The notes beneath the pieces were generated by a model. That model saw nothing but the letters and a program-made list of their open reading frames with translations. It did no database searches and was not told the origin of the DNA. Below, piece after piece: positions 40,585 through 46,772 of a stretch of 48,751 nt of DNA. Made by a program: the position numbers and the translations under genes. Source of the stretch: a virus. The DNA lies in IMG/VR virus record IMGVR_UViG_3300036820_000628, positions 1-48,751 of that record. One strand, given 5' to 3'. The first letter of the stretch is position 1. Each line of letters opens with the position of its first letter.

Positions 40585-41654
40585 TGAAACTCTGGCTTGC
40601 AGTTTTCGCCGCCGCGCCGCTCTTTGCGGTTCCGTGTTCGCCGGCGGGCCCCGACTCCAATTGTCCGGCCGTCATCACCACCACCGGAAACGTGGCCGGT
40701 ACGGTTCCGCTTGTTTACGCGGCGGCGAACGTCAGCTACTCCAGTATGGGAAACAGCGCGGCCCGCTTGGCGAATTATTCGTATCTTGCCGGAGACACAG
40801 TCACCGCGACGGATGGAACAATCTGTCTCGGAGGGCCTGGGGGGGGCGACAACAGCGGAGACAGTGATGGAGATTTTTTGTTCAGCGCGAACGGCGGCGC
40901 ATCGCTCATCTACCCGCTGCAGCAAGGAATCTGCCGCACAATCATCAGCTATGACTACACAAAATATTCCGGCGGCTTCGGAACGAATGCCCCGTACCCG
41001 GCTCCTTTGAGCGATGATGGTTGCCTCCTGCATTGGATCGCGCATGACGCCGGGGTGCTTTTCCCTGGCAATAAGTACGACATCAGGCGCTTCGCGTTTT
41101 CGTGGGGCACTCACCTGGCGATGGATAATTCATTTGCAAATTTCTCCTCGACGTGCGAATGGTCGGATCCTTACGCCGTCCGCCTGATGGTCCTGCTGTC
41201 GCCGGTATACTGCATCAGTTGCCAGTGGAACGGCACTTACGGGTCCGGTGGTTCTACTCTCGACAGCACTTTCGCTCCAGCCATCAGAGGGGCATTCAGT
41301 TGCGCCACAAGCCCGCAGGCATCATGCGTAACAGCGTCGGCGCCTTATGACGCCCGCACCCTTTGGGCCGCAGCCGCAAATCCTGTCCGGATCGCGATGG
41401 TGGTAGACGGTTCGACCGACACCGTAACCAATCCGATTTATCAAGGCGCCATGATGACGGCGGATATGGGGGTTCTGAATCTGCCGTACGTGCTGGAACC
41501 CGGCGTGCCCCACGGCGGCACTTGCCACACATCGACCACCGTTGCAGTTACCGAGTGCTGGATAGAGCTATGGCGCGGCCTTGCCGACAACGGCACTAAC
41601 AGCGTCGCCGGCTCCGGATCGGGAATGGGCGGCTCAAGCGGCGGAATCTTTTAG
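40584..41654 (+). CDS. Secreted alpha/beta-hydrolase-like protein, 356 aa
   Basis: Signal peptide MKLWLAVFAAAPLFA then VPC. A catalytic triad of an alpha/beta hydrolase is suggested: a nucleophile elbow in RRFAFSWGTHLAMDN, an acid in VVDGSTDTVTN, and a histidine in EPGVPHGGTCH. The order and distances fit the fold. Many Cys (at least eight) suggest disulfides, consistent with export. The enzyme may be an esterase, depolymerase or deacetylase acting on surface polysaccharide. It ends the secreted cluster. The substrate is unknown. Confidence 0.6.
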   Translation: MKLWLAVFAAAPLFAVPCSPAGPDSNCPAVITTTGNVAGTVPLVYAAANVSYSSMGNSAARLANYSYLAGDTVTATDGTICLGGPGGGDNSGDSDGDFLFSANGGASLIYPLQQGICRTIISYDYTKYSGGFGTNAPYPAPLSDDGCLLHWIAHDAGVLFPGNKYDIRRFAFSWGTHLAMDNSFANFSSTCEWSDPYAVRLMVLLSPVYCISCQWNGTYGSGGSTLDSTFAPAIRGAFSCATSPQASCVTASAPYDARTLWAAAANPVRIAMVVDGSTDTVTNPIYQGAMMTADMGVLNLPYVLEPGVPHGGTCHTSTTVAVTECWIELWRGLADNGTNSVAGSGSGMGGSSGGIF

Positions 41655-41765
41655 ATCGACGTTGTAGCTCCATTCGGCCTGCGCCCCGCGTTCGAAGACG
41701 GCTTCAAATGCGGATCGCGGGCCATTTTTGCGTTTAGCGACGCAGCGCGCCGACTATTACAACAG
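41655..41765 (+). promoter_or_regulatory. Gap with GCCGACTA motif, copy E, before the integrase
   Basis: GCCGACTA at 41749-41756 then TTACA and ACAGATG, so the ATG of the integrase is part of the extended motif. No gene is seen in the rest of the gap. This is a candidate promoter or leader for the integrase. Confidence 0.4.
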
Positions 41766-42350
41766 ATGGCCGCGAGACGCCGAAAGAAGACTGTTCCCGA
41801 ATATCTCACCGAAGAGGAAGTCGCGCGCCTCTTCGTCGCGATCGGCAAGGATGTGCGCTCGCAGGCGATTTTCCACGTGATGTATTACCGCGGGCTGCGC
41901 GCCTCGGAGATCGGCAAGCTCCGGCTTGAGGACTACCGGGCAGCGGTCGGTCGGCTCTTCGTCAGACGCCTCAAGGGTTCGAACTCCGGAGAGTTTCATC
42001 TCACCGAGAGCGAACGCACGGCGCTCAATCGCTGGGTGCGCAAGCGAGGCAAAGACCCGGGCCCGCTTTTCATTTCCCGCAACGGGAAGCCGCTTTCGCG
42101 CTGGCCGGTGTTCGCGCTGATGAAGCGTTACTGCGCCGCCGCGGGCATCGCTCCAGAGAAGGCACACCCGCACGCGCTGAAGCACTCCTGCGGCACTCAT
42201 TTGAGTGCCCGTGCGAACGATGTCGCCGTAATCCAGGATCACTTGGGCCACGTGAATATCCAGAACACGATGATCTACGTGCAGATCACCAACAAGCGCC
42301 GCGATCAGTTCGCCGAATCGCTGACCAAAGACGGCTGGGGTTCGCGCTGA
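41766..42350 (+). CDS. int: Tyrosine integrase, catalytic domain only, 194 aa
   Basis: Box I arginine in MYYRGLRASEIGKLR (about residue 44), the catalytic lysine in RRLKGSNSG, box II HALKHSCGTHLS, HLGHVNIQNTMIY with the nucleophilic Tyr. The usual second Arg in the HxxR box reads Lys (HALKH), a variant I recall from other short integrases. It lacks the N-terminal core-binding domain and so is about half the usual length. It would insert and excise the phage genome. Motif E lies directly before it. Confidence 0.85.
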   Translation: MAARRRKKTVPEYLTEEEVARLFVAIGKDVRSQAIFHVMYYRGLRASEIGKLRLEDYRAAVGRLFVRRLKGSNSGEFHLTESERTALNRWVRKRGKDPGPLFISRNGKPLSRWPVFALMKRYCAAAGIAPEKAHPHALKHSCGTHLSARANDVAVIQDHLGHVNIQNTMIYVQITNKRRDQFAESLTKDGWGSR

Positions 42351-42676
42351 CCGGCCGCTATTTCCTTCTACTCCGATTCCTTTTGCTCTCTTCCGTGCGC
42401 CGTCGCTCGATCCGCGGACGCGGTTGCCGCGACGGCCGGAGGTCATGCTGACCGACGCGTTCAAACGCGGAGCGATGCGGCACATCCAGACGTATCTGGT
42501 CGCCGATGCAGAGCGCGGGGTTGAGTGCACGATCCGGAGGCGGTGCGGGTATTCCGCCGCATCGGTCGCTGGAGAGCCGGGTGCGGAATCGGGATCACGC
42601 GGAACACGAACGGCTGCGGGTGCGGCGGTGATGATTACCCGTGTACGATGCATGCCCCGCGCGCGCTGGCGCCGCA
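42351..42676. other. 326-bp interval after the integrase, possible attP
   Basis: I see no convincing gene. It begins with a pyrimidine-rich stretch (42360-42400) and contains a CGCGG-TTG-CCGCG hairpin (about 42420-42432). A frame from ATG 42445 is open but its composition does not argue for coding. Being next to the integrase it is the expected place for the phage attachment site, which cannot be named without the host sequence. Confidence 0.35.
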
Positions 42677-42904
42677 CTAACAATTTGGCATTACTCCGCA
42701 GTCGCGCAAATGAGTACGCATGGCGACAACTCCACACCGATAGCCACATCCACGCGGGCAGGCGATCAGTTTACGCGGACGGCCTGCGCCGGGCTGAGCG
42801 CCGCCTGTCGGCGTTGAACGCCTTGCGCTCGATATCTGTGCGGCGCGGGACATCAGCCACTCCTCGGATATGTGGTGCCCGCACGGAAGCTGGATACGCG
42901 TCAT
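42677..42904 (-). CDS. Zinc-finger protein with GRPRK hook, 75 aa
   Basis: ATG at 42904 overlaps the stop of the upstream gene (ATGA). Residues 1-30 are like a Cys/His start (LPCGHHISEEWLMSRAAQIS) then GAGRPRKLIACPRGCGYRCG and MRTHLRDCGVM, giving a C2HC finger next to an AT-hook-like GRPRK. A similar finger occurs in the 37-residue protein at 21713. Probably nucleic-acid binding. It ends the reverse-strand operon. Confidence 0.65.
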   Translation of the reverse strand: MTRIQLPCGHHISEEWLMSRAAQISSARRSTPTGGAQPGAGRPRKLIACPRGCGYRCGVVAMRTHLRDCGVMPNC

Positions 42905-43173
42905 TGTGCCTCGCGCCTCCGGCGCTCCTGATTAGCGACACGCCGCTCGTGACAGGAGGCCGGCCCGTGCTGCGATCGCAGGCCACCGGGCGTCCCGTCA
43001 ACCCGGATACACGGATAGCCAATCCGCGCTCCGCATTTGGAGCAGTATGCAATGCCGGTCTGCAGCCAACAGCTCCGGATACACGGATAGCCAATCCGCG
43101 CTCCGCATTTGGGGCAGTCGATTTCGGCGACCGCCCGCTGCTCTCTATTCCGGCTGGGTCCTACTCCCGGCAT
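42901..43173 (-). CDS. Zinc-knuckle protein with a duplicated motif, 90 aa
   Basis: ATG at 43173 follows the stop of the upstream gene immediately. The sequence holds two copies of KCGARIGYPCIR (about residues 22-33 and 46-57), separated by SCWLQTGIAYCS. A 72-bp insertion adds 24 residues and keeps the frame. The segment between the repeats is antisense of the major capsid gene. Without the insertion the protein is a usual CPxCGA-type zinc knuckle with an RSQHGPASCHERR tail, known in phages. Its role is unknown. Confidence 0.65.
   Translation of the reverse strand: MPGVGPSRNREQRAVAEIDCPKCGARIGYPCIRSCWLQTGIAYCSKCGARIGYPCIRVDGTPGGLRSQHGPASCHERRVANQERRRREAQ
43003..43112. repeat. 38-bp direct repeats flanking a 34-bp segment of capsid-gene origin
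   Basis: Copies at 43003-43040 and 43075-43112 are identical over 38 bp, at a 72-bp period. The sequence in between (43041-43074, match extends from 43040 to 43076) is identical over 37 bp to the major capsid gene at 17985-18021. Read from the reverse-strand gene it is capsid antisense. The repeat has an internal CGGAT-N5-ATCCG inverted repeat. Five bases (ACTGC on the minus strand) are shared by the original gene and the capsid antisense at one junction. Confidence 0.9.
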
Positions 43174-43530
43174 TTACACGGCCTCCGAAGGGAAGGTCCG
43201 GGCCAATTCTGCATGGACGAAGTCCAGTTCGCGCTGCAACCAAGACCGACCCTCAGCGATAAGAGCGGGCAACTCTGCGGCTCGCGCCATCAGTCTGCGG
43301 ATAGCCTCTTTGCGCCCACCCAACCGATGAGCGCAGCCCAGTATTTCCGCATCCGACTCGTGTGCCTCTCGGATGATGTCGATGAGGCGCCACCAGCGTT
43401 GGTCAGTGTCGCCAGACAAGGCATCGGCAGACCATTGCAGCACGCTGATATGCCCCAGACTATTGCGGTCATTGGCATCAGGCGCGTGGTAGAGATAGGC
43501 GATACGGGGTTCTTCGTGTTCGGTTTTCAT
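43174..43530 (-). CDS. Hypothetical early protein, about 118 aa
   Basis: ATG 43530 is chosen since GGAGAG lies seven bases upstream on the minus strand; ATG 43545 in the same frame lacks a site. The protein is helical and acidic (RWWRLIDIIREAHESDAEIL, then RKEAIRRLMARAAELPALIA). No family is recognised. It heads the reverse operon with the two zinc proteins. The region upstream has the operator-like palindrome at 43719. Confidence 0.55.
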   Translation of the reverse strand: MKTEHEEPRIAYLYHAPDANDRNSLGHISVLQWSADALSGDTDQRWWRLIDIIREAHESDAEILGCAHRLGGRKEAIRRLMARAAELPALIAEGRSWLQRELDFVHAELARTFPSEAV

Positions 43531-43774
43531 TATATTGCTCTCCATGACTTAATAATAAATCAATCAGACAGAATAATACAAGAGGAAAAATCAGATTATT
43601 TTGGGGTCGCCGCCTGATGTCGCAACTGTCCCGCGGAATGTGCGAACGCAACAGTACGTTGAAAAGCCGCGTTCGAAAGCCGCCCCTAAGTCTTTTGTTT
43701 GAATACTTTCGCTTTCTGGAACGCAACAGAATAACTATTCTGTAGCGTTCGAGGCTCTAAGCGTTTTCAATCAC
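43531..43774 (-). promoter_or_regulatory. Control region with palindromic operator, upstream of the reverse operon
   Basis: AT-rich for this genome. It holds a 32-bp near-perfect palindrome at 43719-43750, a related half-site pair near 43645-43680 (GAACGCAACAG ... GCGTTC), and an ACAGAATAA near 43568. On the minus strand a TTGTAT-17-TTATTA pair near the start of the 43530 gene is a promoter candidate. Frames across it (for example 43478-43726 minus) do not look coding. Confidence 0.5.
43719..43750. promoter_or_regulatory. 32-bp palindrome, probable repressor operator
   Basis: GAACGC-N-ACAGAATA-N2-TATTCTGT-N-GCGTTC, symmetric at 28 of 32 positions (14 bp each arm). It lies between the LuxR-type gene and the reverse early operon. 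A dimeric HTH protein, such as the XRE repressor or the LuxR-like protein next door, is the probable ligand. Confidence 0.65.
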
Positions 43775-44080
43775 TTACGGCGATTGAATATACTCAATCG
43801 AGTCAGGAGGCGCGCTTTCCGGGCGATCCGCTCCACGTAATTCCACACTTCCGACCCCCGAAAATTCTTCGCCCCGCGCGGCGCGCGCCAGCGCGAGTGT
43901 CAGCCGGACCCGTGGGTTTCCCCAGGATGGTACGAGGCCGAGCTTCACGTAACAGGTCCGGAGCTGCGATTCGGTGGTTCGCTGGTTTTTCCCCAGCAGC
44001 TCGGCGATCTCGCCGTCCGTGTAGCCCTGGCTCGCCAGTTGCGCCACGCTCCGCTCGCATGGGGTGAGGTTCACGTTCAT
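43775..44080 (-). CDS. LuxR/GerE-type HTH protein, 101 aa
   Basis: The first 65 residues form a GerE HTH: LTPCERSVAQLASQGYTDGE, IAELLGKNQRTTESQLRTCY, VKLGLV. It lacks any receiver or autoinducer domain, so the protein is a stand-alone DNA-binding domain with an unstructured tail. It is 16 bases downstream of the repressor gene on the same strand, suggesting one transcript. It may regulate the palindrome next to it. Confidence 0.7.
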   Translation of the reverse strand: MNVNLTPCERSVAQLASQGYTDGEIAELLGKNQRTTESQLRTCYVKLGLVPSWGNPRVRLTLALARAARGEEFSGVGSVELRGADRPESAPPDSIEYIQSP

Positions 44081-44096
44081 TCCGGATCCGAATCCA

Positions 44097-44627
44097 TCAG
44101 AACTTCCGGCGCCTCCGCGTTTCGTGCTCCTCGCTGAGCACCAGGCGAACTGCGCTCGTGCTCAATCCAAATACGGCGCCGATCCGTTCCTCCGACGCGC
44201 CATCGTTGAACAGTTCTACCATGCAGTCGCCCGGCAGATGAAGAGCGCGCGCGGCCACGTTTTTCCCGCACGTGTTGCAGATGTATGCGGCGCTGAAACC
44301 GTCGGCGGTCTGCTGCAGCCCACGCAGCGCCGGATTTCGGATCAGCAGCGCAGTATCGTAGCCGAGCAGCGCGTCGCCGCTGACGCCGAGCGCAAGGCAT
44401 AGCCGCTCGAGCGTCGAGACTCTCATATCCTGGGCCAAACCGCCTTCGATCACGTTCAGCGTCGACCGGGATATGCCGGCGGCCGCGGCGAGCTCCGTCT
44501 GGTTCACCCCGCGCAACTCGCGAAACCTGACGATCCGGCGCGGCAAAACGGCCAGAAATGTAGCACCGACGCGTCTCGCGACCGGTGGGACGGACTGCGC
44601 TATTGGCTTTCGAGGCTCCGCGTCCAT
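44097..44627 (-). CDS. XRE-family repressor with C-terminal zinc and HTH-like region, 176 aa
   Basis: XRE HTH at about residues 28-95: RFRELRGVNQTELAAAAGIS, STLNVIEGGL, TLERLCLALGVSGDALLG. A C-terminal part has YICNTCGKN, a Cys pair with a GDC Cys, and a further HTH-like helix (ASEERIGAVFGLSTSAVRLV). It lacks a LexA/CI-type cleavage domain, so induction would not be through RecA cleavage. It faces a sigma-like gene across only 11 bases: both promoters must lie inside the neighbour's coding region. Probably the lysogeny repressor. Confidence 0.7.
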   Translation of the reverse strand: MDAEPRKPIAQSVPPVARRVGATFLAVLPRRIVRFRELRGVNQTELAAAAGISRSTLNVIEGGLAQDMRVSTLERLCLALGVSGDALLGYDTALLIRNPALRGLQQTADGFSAAYICNTCGKNVAARALHLPGDCMVELFNDGASEERIGAVFGLSTSAVRLVLSEEHETRRRRKF

Positions 44628-44638
44628 ACCTTCAATGT

Positions 44639-45184
44639 ATGCTTCTTCACAAACAAAACGAGGTTACGGTTCTCGATGCGCCCCGTACCCTGCCGGAGGA
44701 AATTTACAGTGCCCTTTCTCACAGTATTCCCGCAATCGCGCGGCGCGTCAAACGACGTTGTCCCATGACGGTCGAGACGGAGGATCTCGAACAGGTCGGG
44801 CGCGGCGCTTTATGGCAGGTATGCGCGGCCCTGGAATCTTACGCGAAGATGCGGATCCGCGGCGCCATGCTCGATTCGATTCGCGGCACCGAGTTCCGCG
44901 AGGCCGCGCGCGAGCGCGACGCAGTCCGGACCGACGAGCTGCACAGCGATCCGCCCAGCGGATCCGGCTCCGCCACCAGCTGGCGACCGGAGGCCGCGGA
45001 CCCGTTTCTTACGCGCGCGATCGCGCGGCTCGGCGGCCGCCAGGCAGATGTGATCGAACTGCGTTTTCGGATGGGATGCTCACGGCCGGAGGCTGGAGAA
45101 CGCATCGGGATCTCGCCGCACGCCGTCGGGCGCGCGGAGCGGGCGGCAATTAAGGCGCTGCGGGGAGTGCTGAAGGCGGCGTGA
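44639..45184 (+). CDS. Second sigma-70-like protein, 181 aa
   Basis: ATG 44639 is preferred because the longer frame overlaps the divergent repressor start. Region 2 is seen as IPAIARRVKRRCPMTVETED, LEQVGRGALWQVCAALESYA, KMRIRGAMLDSIRG, and region 4 as AIARLGGRQADVIELRFRMG, CSRPEAGERIGISPHAVGRA. Thus this is a small two-domain sigma factor, similar in type to that at 7572-8222. Its place beside the repressor suggests a switch gene that turns on lytic transcription. It converges with a reverse gene six bases away. Confidence 0.75.
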   Translation: MLLHKQNEVTVLDAPRTLPEEIYSALSHSIPAIARRVKRRCPMTVETEDLEQVGRGALWQVCAALESYAKMRIRGAMLDSIRGTEFREAARERDAVRTDELHSDPPSGSGSATSWRPEAADPFLTRAIARLGGRQADVIELRFRMGCSRPEAGERIGISPHAVGRAERAAIKALRGVLKAA

Positions 45185-45189
45185 ACACG

Positions 45190-45756
45190 TTATCGCGGTG
45201 TTGTTCCGCCAAGCGTCGCGTTTGGATCCGGCGCAATGACTGGCGGAGGAGGCCCAAGCGATGCCGGGTTTTCGGTATATAGCTCCAAGGCGTTGCAGCC
45301 TTTTACTCCCTCCGTCTCCCGAACAGTCAGGTCACTGGCTTTTTTATCTATGGTGGTAAAAAACAAGGCGTGGCATGCGGGCGCGGCTGCCACCATTTTT
45401 CTCAGCAGGGTCATTCTGTCGAGCTCCAATCTCAGCGACTTTTCCTGATCCAGCAAGCTCTGTTGTTTCTGCATGAGCACGGAAATCGCCTTCGCATCGT
45501 TGGCATTTCGTTCGGCCGCTATAGCCTTAATTACGAGTTGATTTTCTGCTTTGAAGGCGCGGTTGATGTCATCGATCTGCCAGCCGATCCGTTGGATATA
45601 CATATCGATGGCCCCGATGCGATCCGCCATTCTGAATTTCTGCTCCCACTCGGTCTGGGCCTCTTGTGTCGGCATGTTCTGCGCGGAGGTCGATGAGGCG
45701 GACGCCGTGACTATAAGGATCGCGAGCCAGAACTCCTTCATGGGCGACCGATTCAT
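45190..45756 (-). CDS. Secreted coiled-coil protein, about 188 aa
   Basis: Signal peptide MKEFWLAILIVTASASSTSA then QNM follows five extra residues from ATG 45756; ATG 45741 could be the true start. The mature part is a long charged helix (IGWQIDDINRAFKAENQLVI, LMQKQQSLLDQEKSLRLELD) and a C-terminal part with two Cys and a proline-rich tail. It is in the lysogeny region on the reverse strand with an upstream small gene (overlap ATGA), so it may be expressed in the prophage state, as a surface-modifying conversion gene. Inference. Confidence 0.55.
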   Translation of the reverse strand: MNRSPMKEFWLAILIVTASASSTSAQNMPTQEAQTEWEQKFRMADRIGAIDMYIQRIGWQIDDINRAFKAENQLVIKAIAAERNANDAKAISVLMQKQQSLLDQEKSLRLELDRMTLLRKMVAAAPACHALFFTTIDKKASDLTVRETEGVKGCNALELYTENPASLGPPPPVIAPDPNATLGGTTPR

Positions 45757-45944
45757 TTCAGCCGTTCAGCTGCTTTCGCGCTACGGACCTTAGCGCTTGC
45801 CGCTGCAGCTTTGCGGGCAATCGCAGATCGCTCCTCAGCTGTCAGCTTCTGCATGCGCGCAGCTGCTCCCTTCCTACCGCCGCGTGCGCCTTGCTCGCGG
45901 AAGTACTGGAGGGCCGCCTCTGGGATCCGGGACTTGGTAGCCAT
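45753..45944 (-). CDS. Small basic Ala/Lys/Arg-rich protein, 63 aa
   Basis: ATG 45944 is preferred to the TTG two codons upstream. The body, ARGGRKGAAARMQKLTAEER then SAIARKAAAASAKVRSAKAA, is a common type of short basic phage or bacterial protein with a KxxTxEER motif, of unknown function and possibly nucleic-acid binding. Its gene is divergent from the early forward operon and controlled from the operator-rich interval at 45957-46033. It may be the autorepressor of that interval, but this is an inference. Confidence 0.5.
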   Translation of the reverse strand: MATKSRIPEAALQYFREQGARGGRKGAAARMQKLTAEERSAIARKAAAASAKVRSAKAAERLK

Positions 45945-45956
45945 GCCCAATCAGTC

Positions 45957-46033
45957 TAGCTTAACCCCCTCCAATAAAATATTCAACTCATGGGGGTTTA
46001 GCTATTGACAGCCATAGGGGGTTTAGCTAAGAT
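45957..46033 (+). promoter_or_regulatory. Divergent promoter with three repeated operators
   Basis: A strong sigma70 promoter lies at TTGACA (46005-46010), 17-bp spacer, TAAGAT (46028-46033). Two exact 13-bp repeats GGGGGTTTAGCTA lie at 45992-46004 and 46017-46029, the first abutting the -35 box and the second in the spacer and -10. An inverted copy with one mismatch (TAGCTTAACCCCC) lies at 45957-45969. A repressor bound here would block the forward operon and probably its own gene. Confidence 0.75.
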
Positions 46034-46056
46034 CTGTTCAGGAGAGAAGATTCCCA

Positions 46057-46236
46057 ATGACCGAAGCCGAATTTAAAAGAGACGATCACGAATACGAGCG
46101 CCAGCTCGAACGGCGCGAAGAACTGGAGCGGGAAGACATTTCCCTCGCGCACATAGCGAACTTCTGGGCACGGTCCCAGCGGATCGCGGTGCAGAGCGCC
46201 CGCACGCCGCGGGCGATTGAAGAGGGGGTGGCGTAA
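46057..46236 (+). CDS. Hypothetical early protein, 59 aa
   Basis: First gene after the strong promoter, with GGAG 12 bases before ATG 46057. A charged helix (FKRDDHEYERQLERREELER then EDISLAHIANFWARSQRIAV). No family is recognised. Its stop shares one base with the next ATG. Confidence 0.65.
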   Translation: MTEAEFKRDDHEYERQLERREELEREDISLAHIANFWARSQRIAVQSARTPRAIEEGVA

Positions 46237-46772
46237 TGGCGAGCAGCATATTGAGGTTGAGCGGCATCGAAGTCGGCACGTCGCAGGTGATCGCGCTGGT
46301 CAACCCGGCCGGCAGGATCAAGGAATCGCGGCTGCCCGACAAGCCGAACGACGTCGAGTTCACTTTGGCTGACGGGCGCATCGCCTATTTCCCGATCTTC
46401 GTCGCGGATAAGATTCGCGAGGCCGGCGTCCAGGCGCGTGTGCCTTTCGAGCTTACCCGGCTGAGCGCCCACCAGGTGCGAGTCCGCAATATCGGCGTTT
46501 CACGCGACTATAGTCCGGAGCTCGAAGCGTCGATCGCGCAGGCCCCCGCGGCCGCGCCGGCGAACACCAGACCGGCTGCAGCGCAGTCCAATCCAAAGAT
46601 GAGCGCGGCCGCTACCTGCATGATGTCGTCGATGTGCGCCGCCGTCGACGCGGTGATCGAAACCCAGTCATACGCGGCGCGCGTAGGTCTCGGCCTGACG
46701 TTCTCGGAAGAAAGCGTCCGGGCGATCGGCCTCTCGATCTACATCGATTCCTGCCGGAACGGTGCGCGATGA
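46236..46772 (+). CDS. Hypothetical early protein, 178 aa
   Basis: ATG overlaps the previous stop (TAATG). A small beta domain (IALVNPAGRIKESRLPDKPN, DVEFTLADGRIAYFPIFVAD), an Ala-rich linker, and a C-terminal helical domain (LTFSEESVRAIGLSIYID). I do not recognise the family. Translationally coupled to its neighbours on both sides. Confidence 0.6.
   Translation: MASSILRLSGIEVGTSQVIALVNPAGRIKESRLPDKPNDVEFTLADGRIAYFPIFVADKIREAGVQARVPFELTRLSAHQVRVRNIGVSRDYSPELEASIAQAPAAAPANTRPAAAQSNPKMSAAATCMMSSMCAAVDAVIETQSYAARVGLGLTFSEESVRAIGLSIYIDSCRNGAR

Noticed and set aside
42671-42681. GCCGCACTAAC, similar to the GCCGACTA motif
   Set aside because: It overlaps the stop codon of a reverse gene and no forward gene follows, so it is likely chance.
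41757-42749. 330-codon minus-strand frame
   Set aside because: Antisense to the integrase, whose catalytic motifs are intact on the plus strand.
43003-43112. A genuine CRISPR array
   Set aside because: Only two repeats, no cas genes or further spacers in the window, and the repeat encodes a conserved-looking zinc knuckle; kept only as an alternative in the findings.
42424-43617. 397-codon plus-strand frame over the lysogeny region
   Set aside because: It is antisense to three genes with good overlaps, zinc motifs and a ribosome-binding site, and its own sequence shows no domain.
43478-43726. 82-codon minus-strand frame
   Set aside because: It crosses the operator region and the ribosome-binding site of the 43530 gene, and it has no plausible start site or domain.
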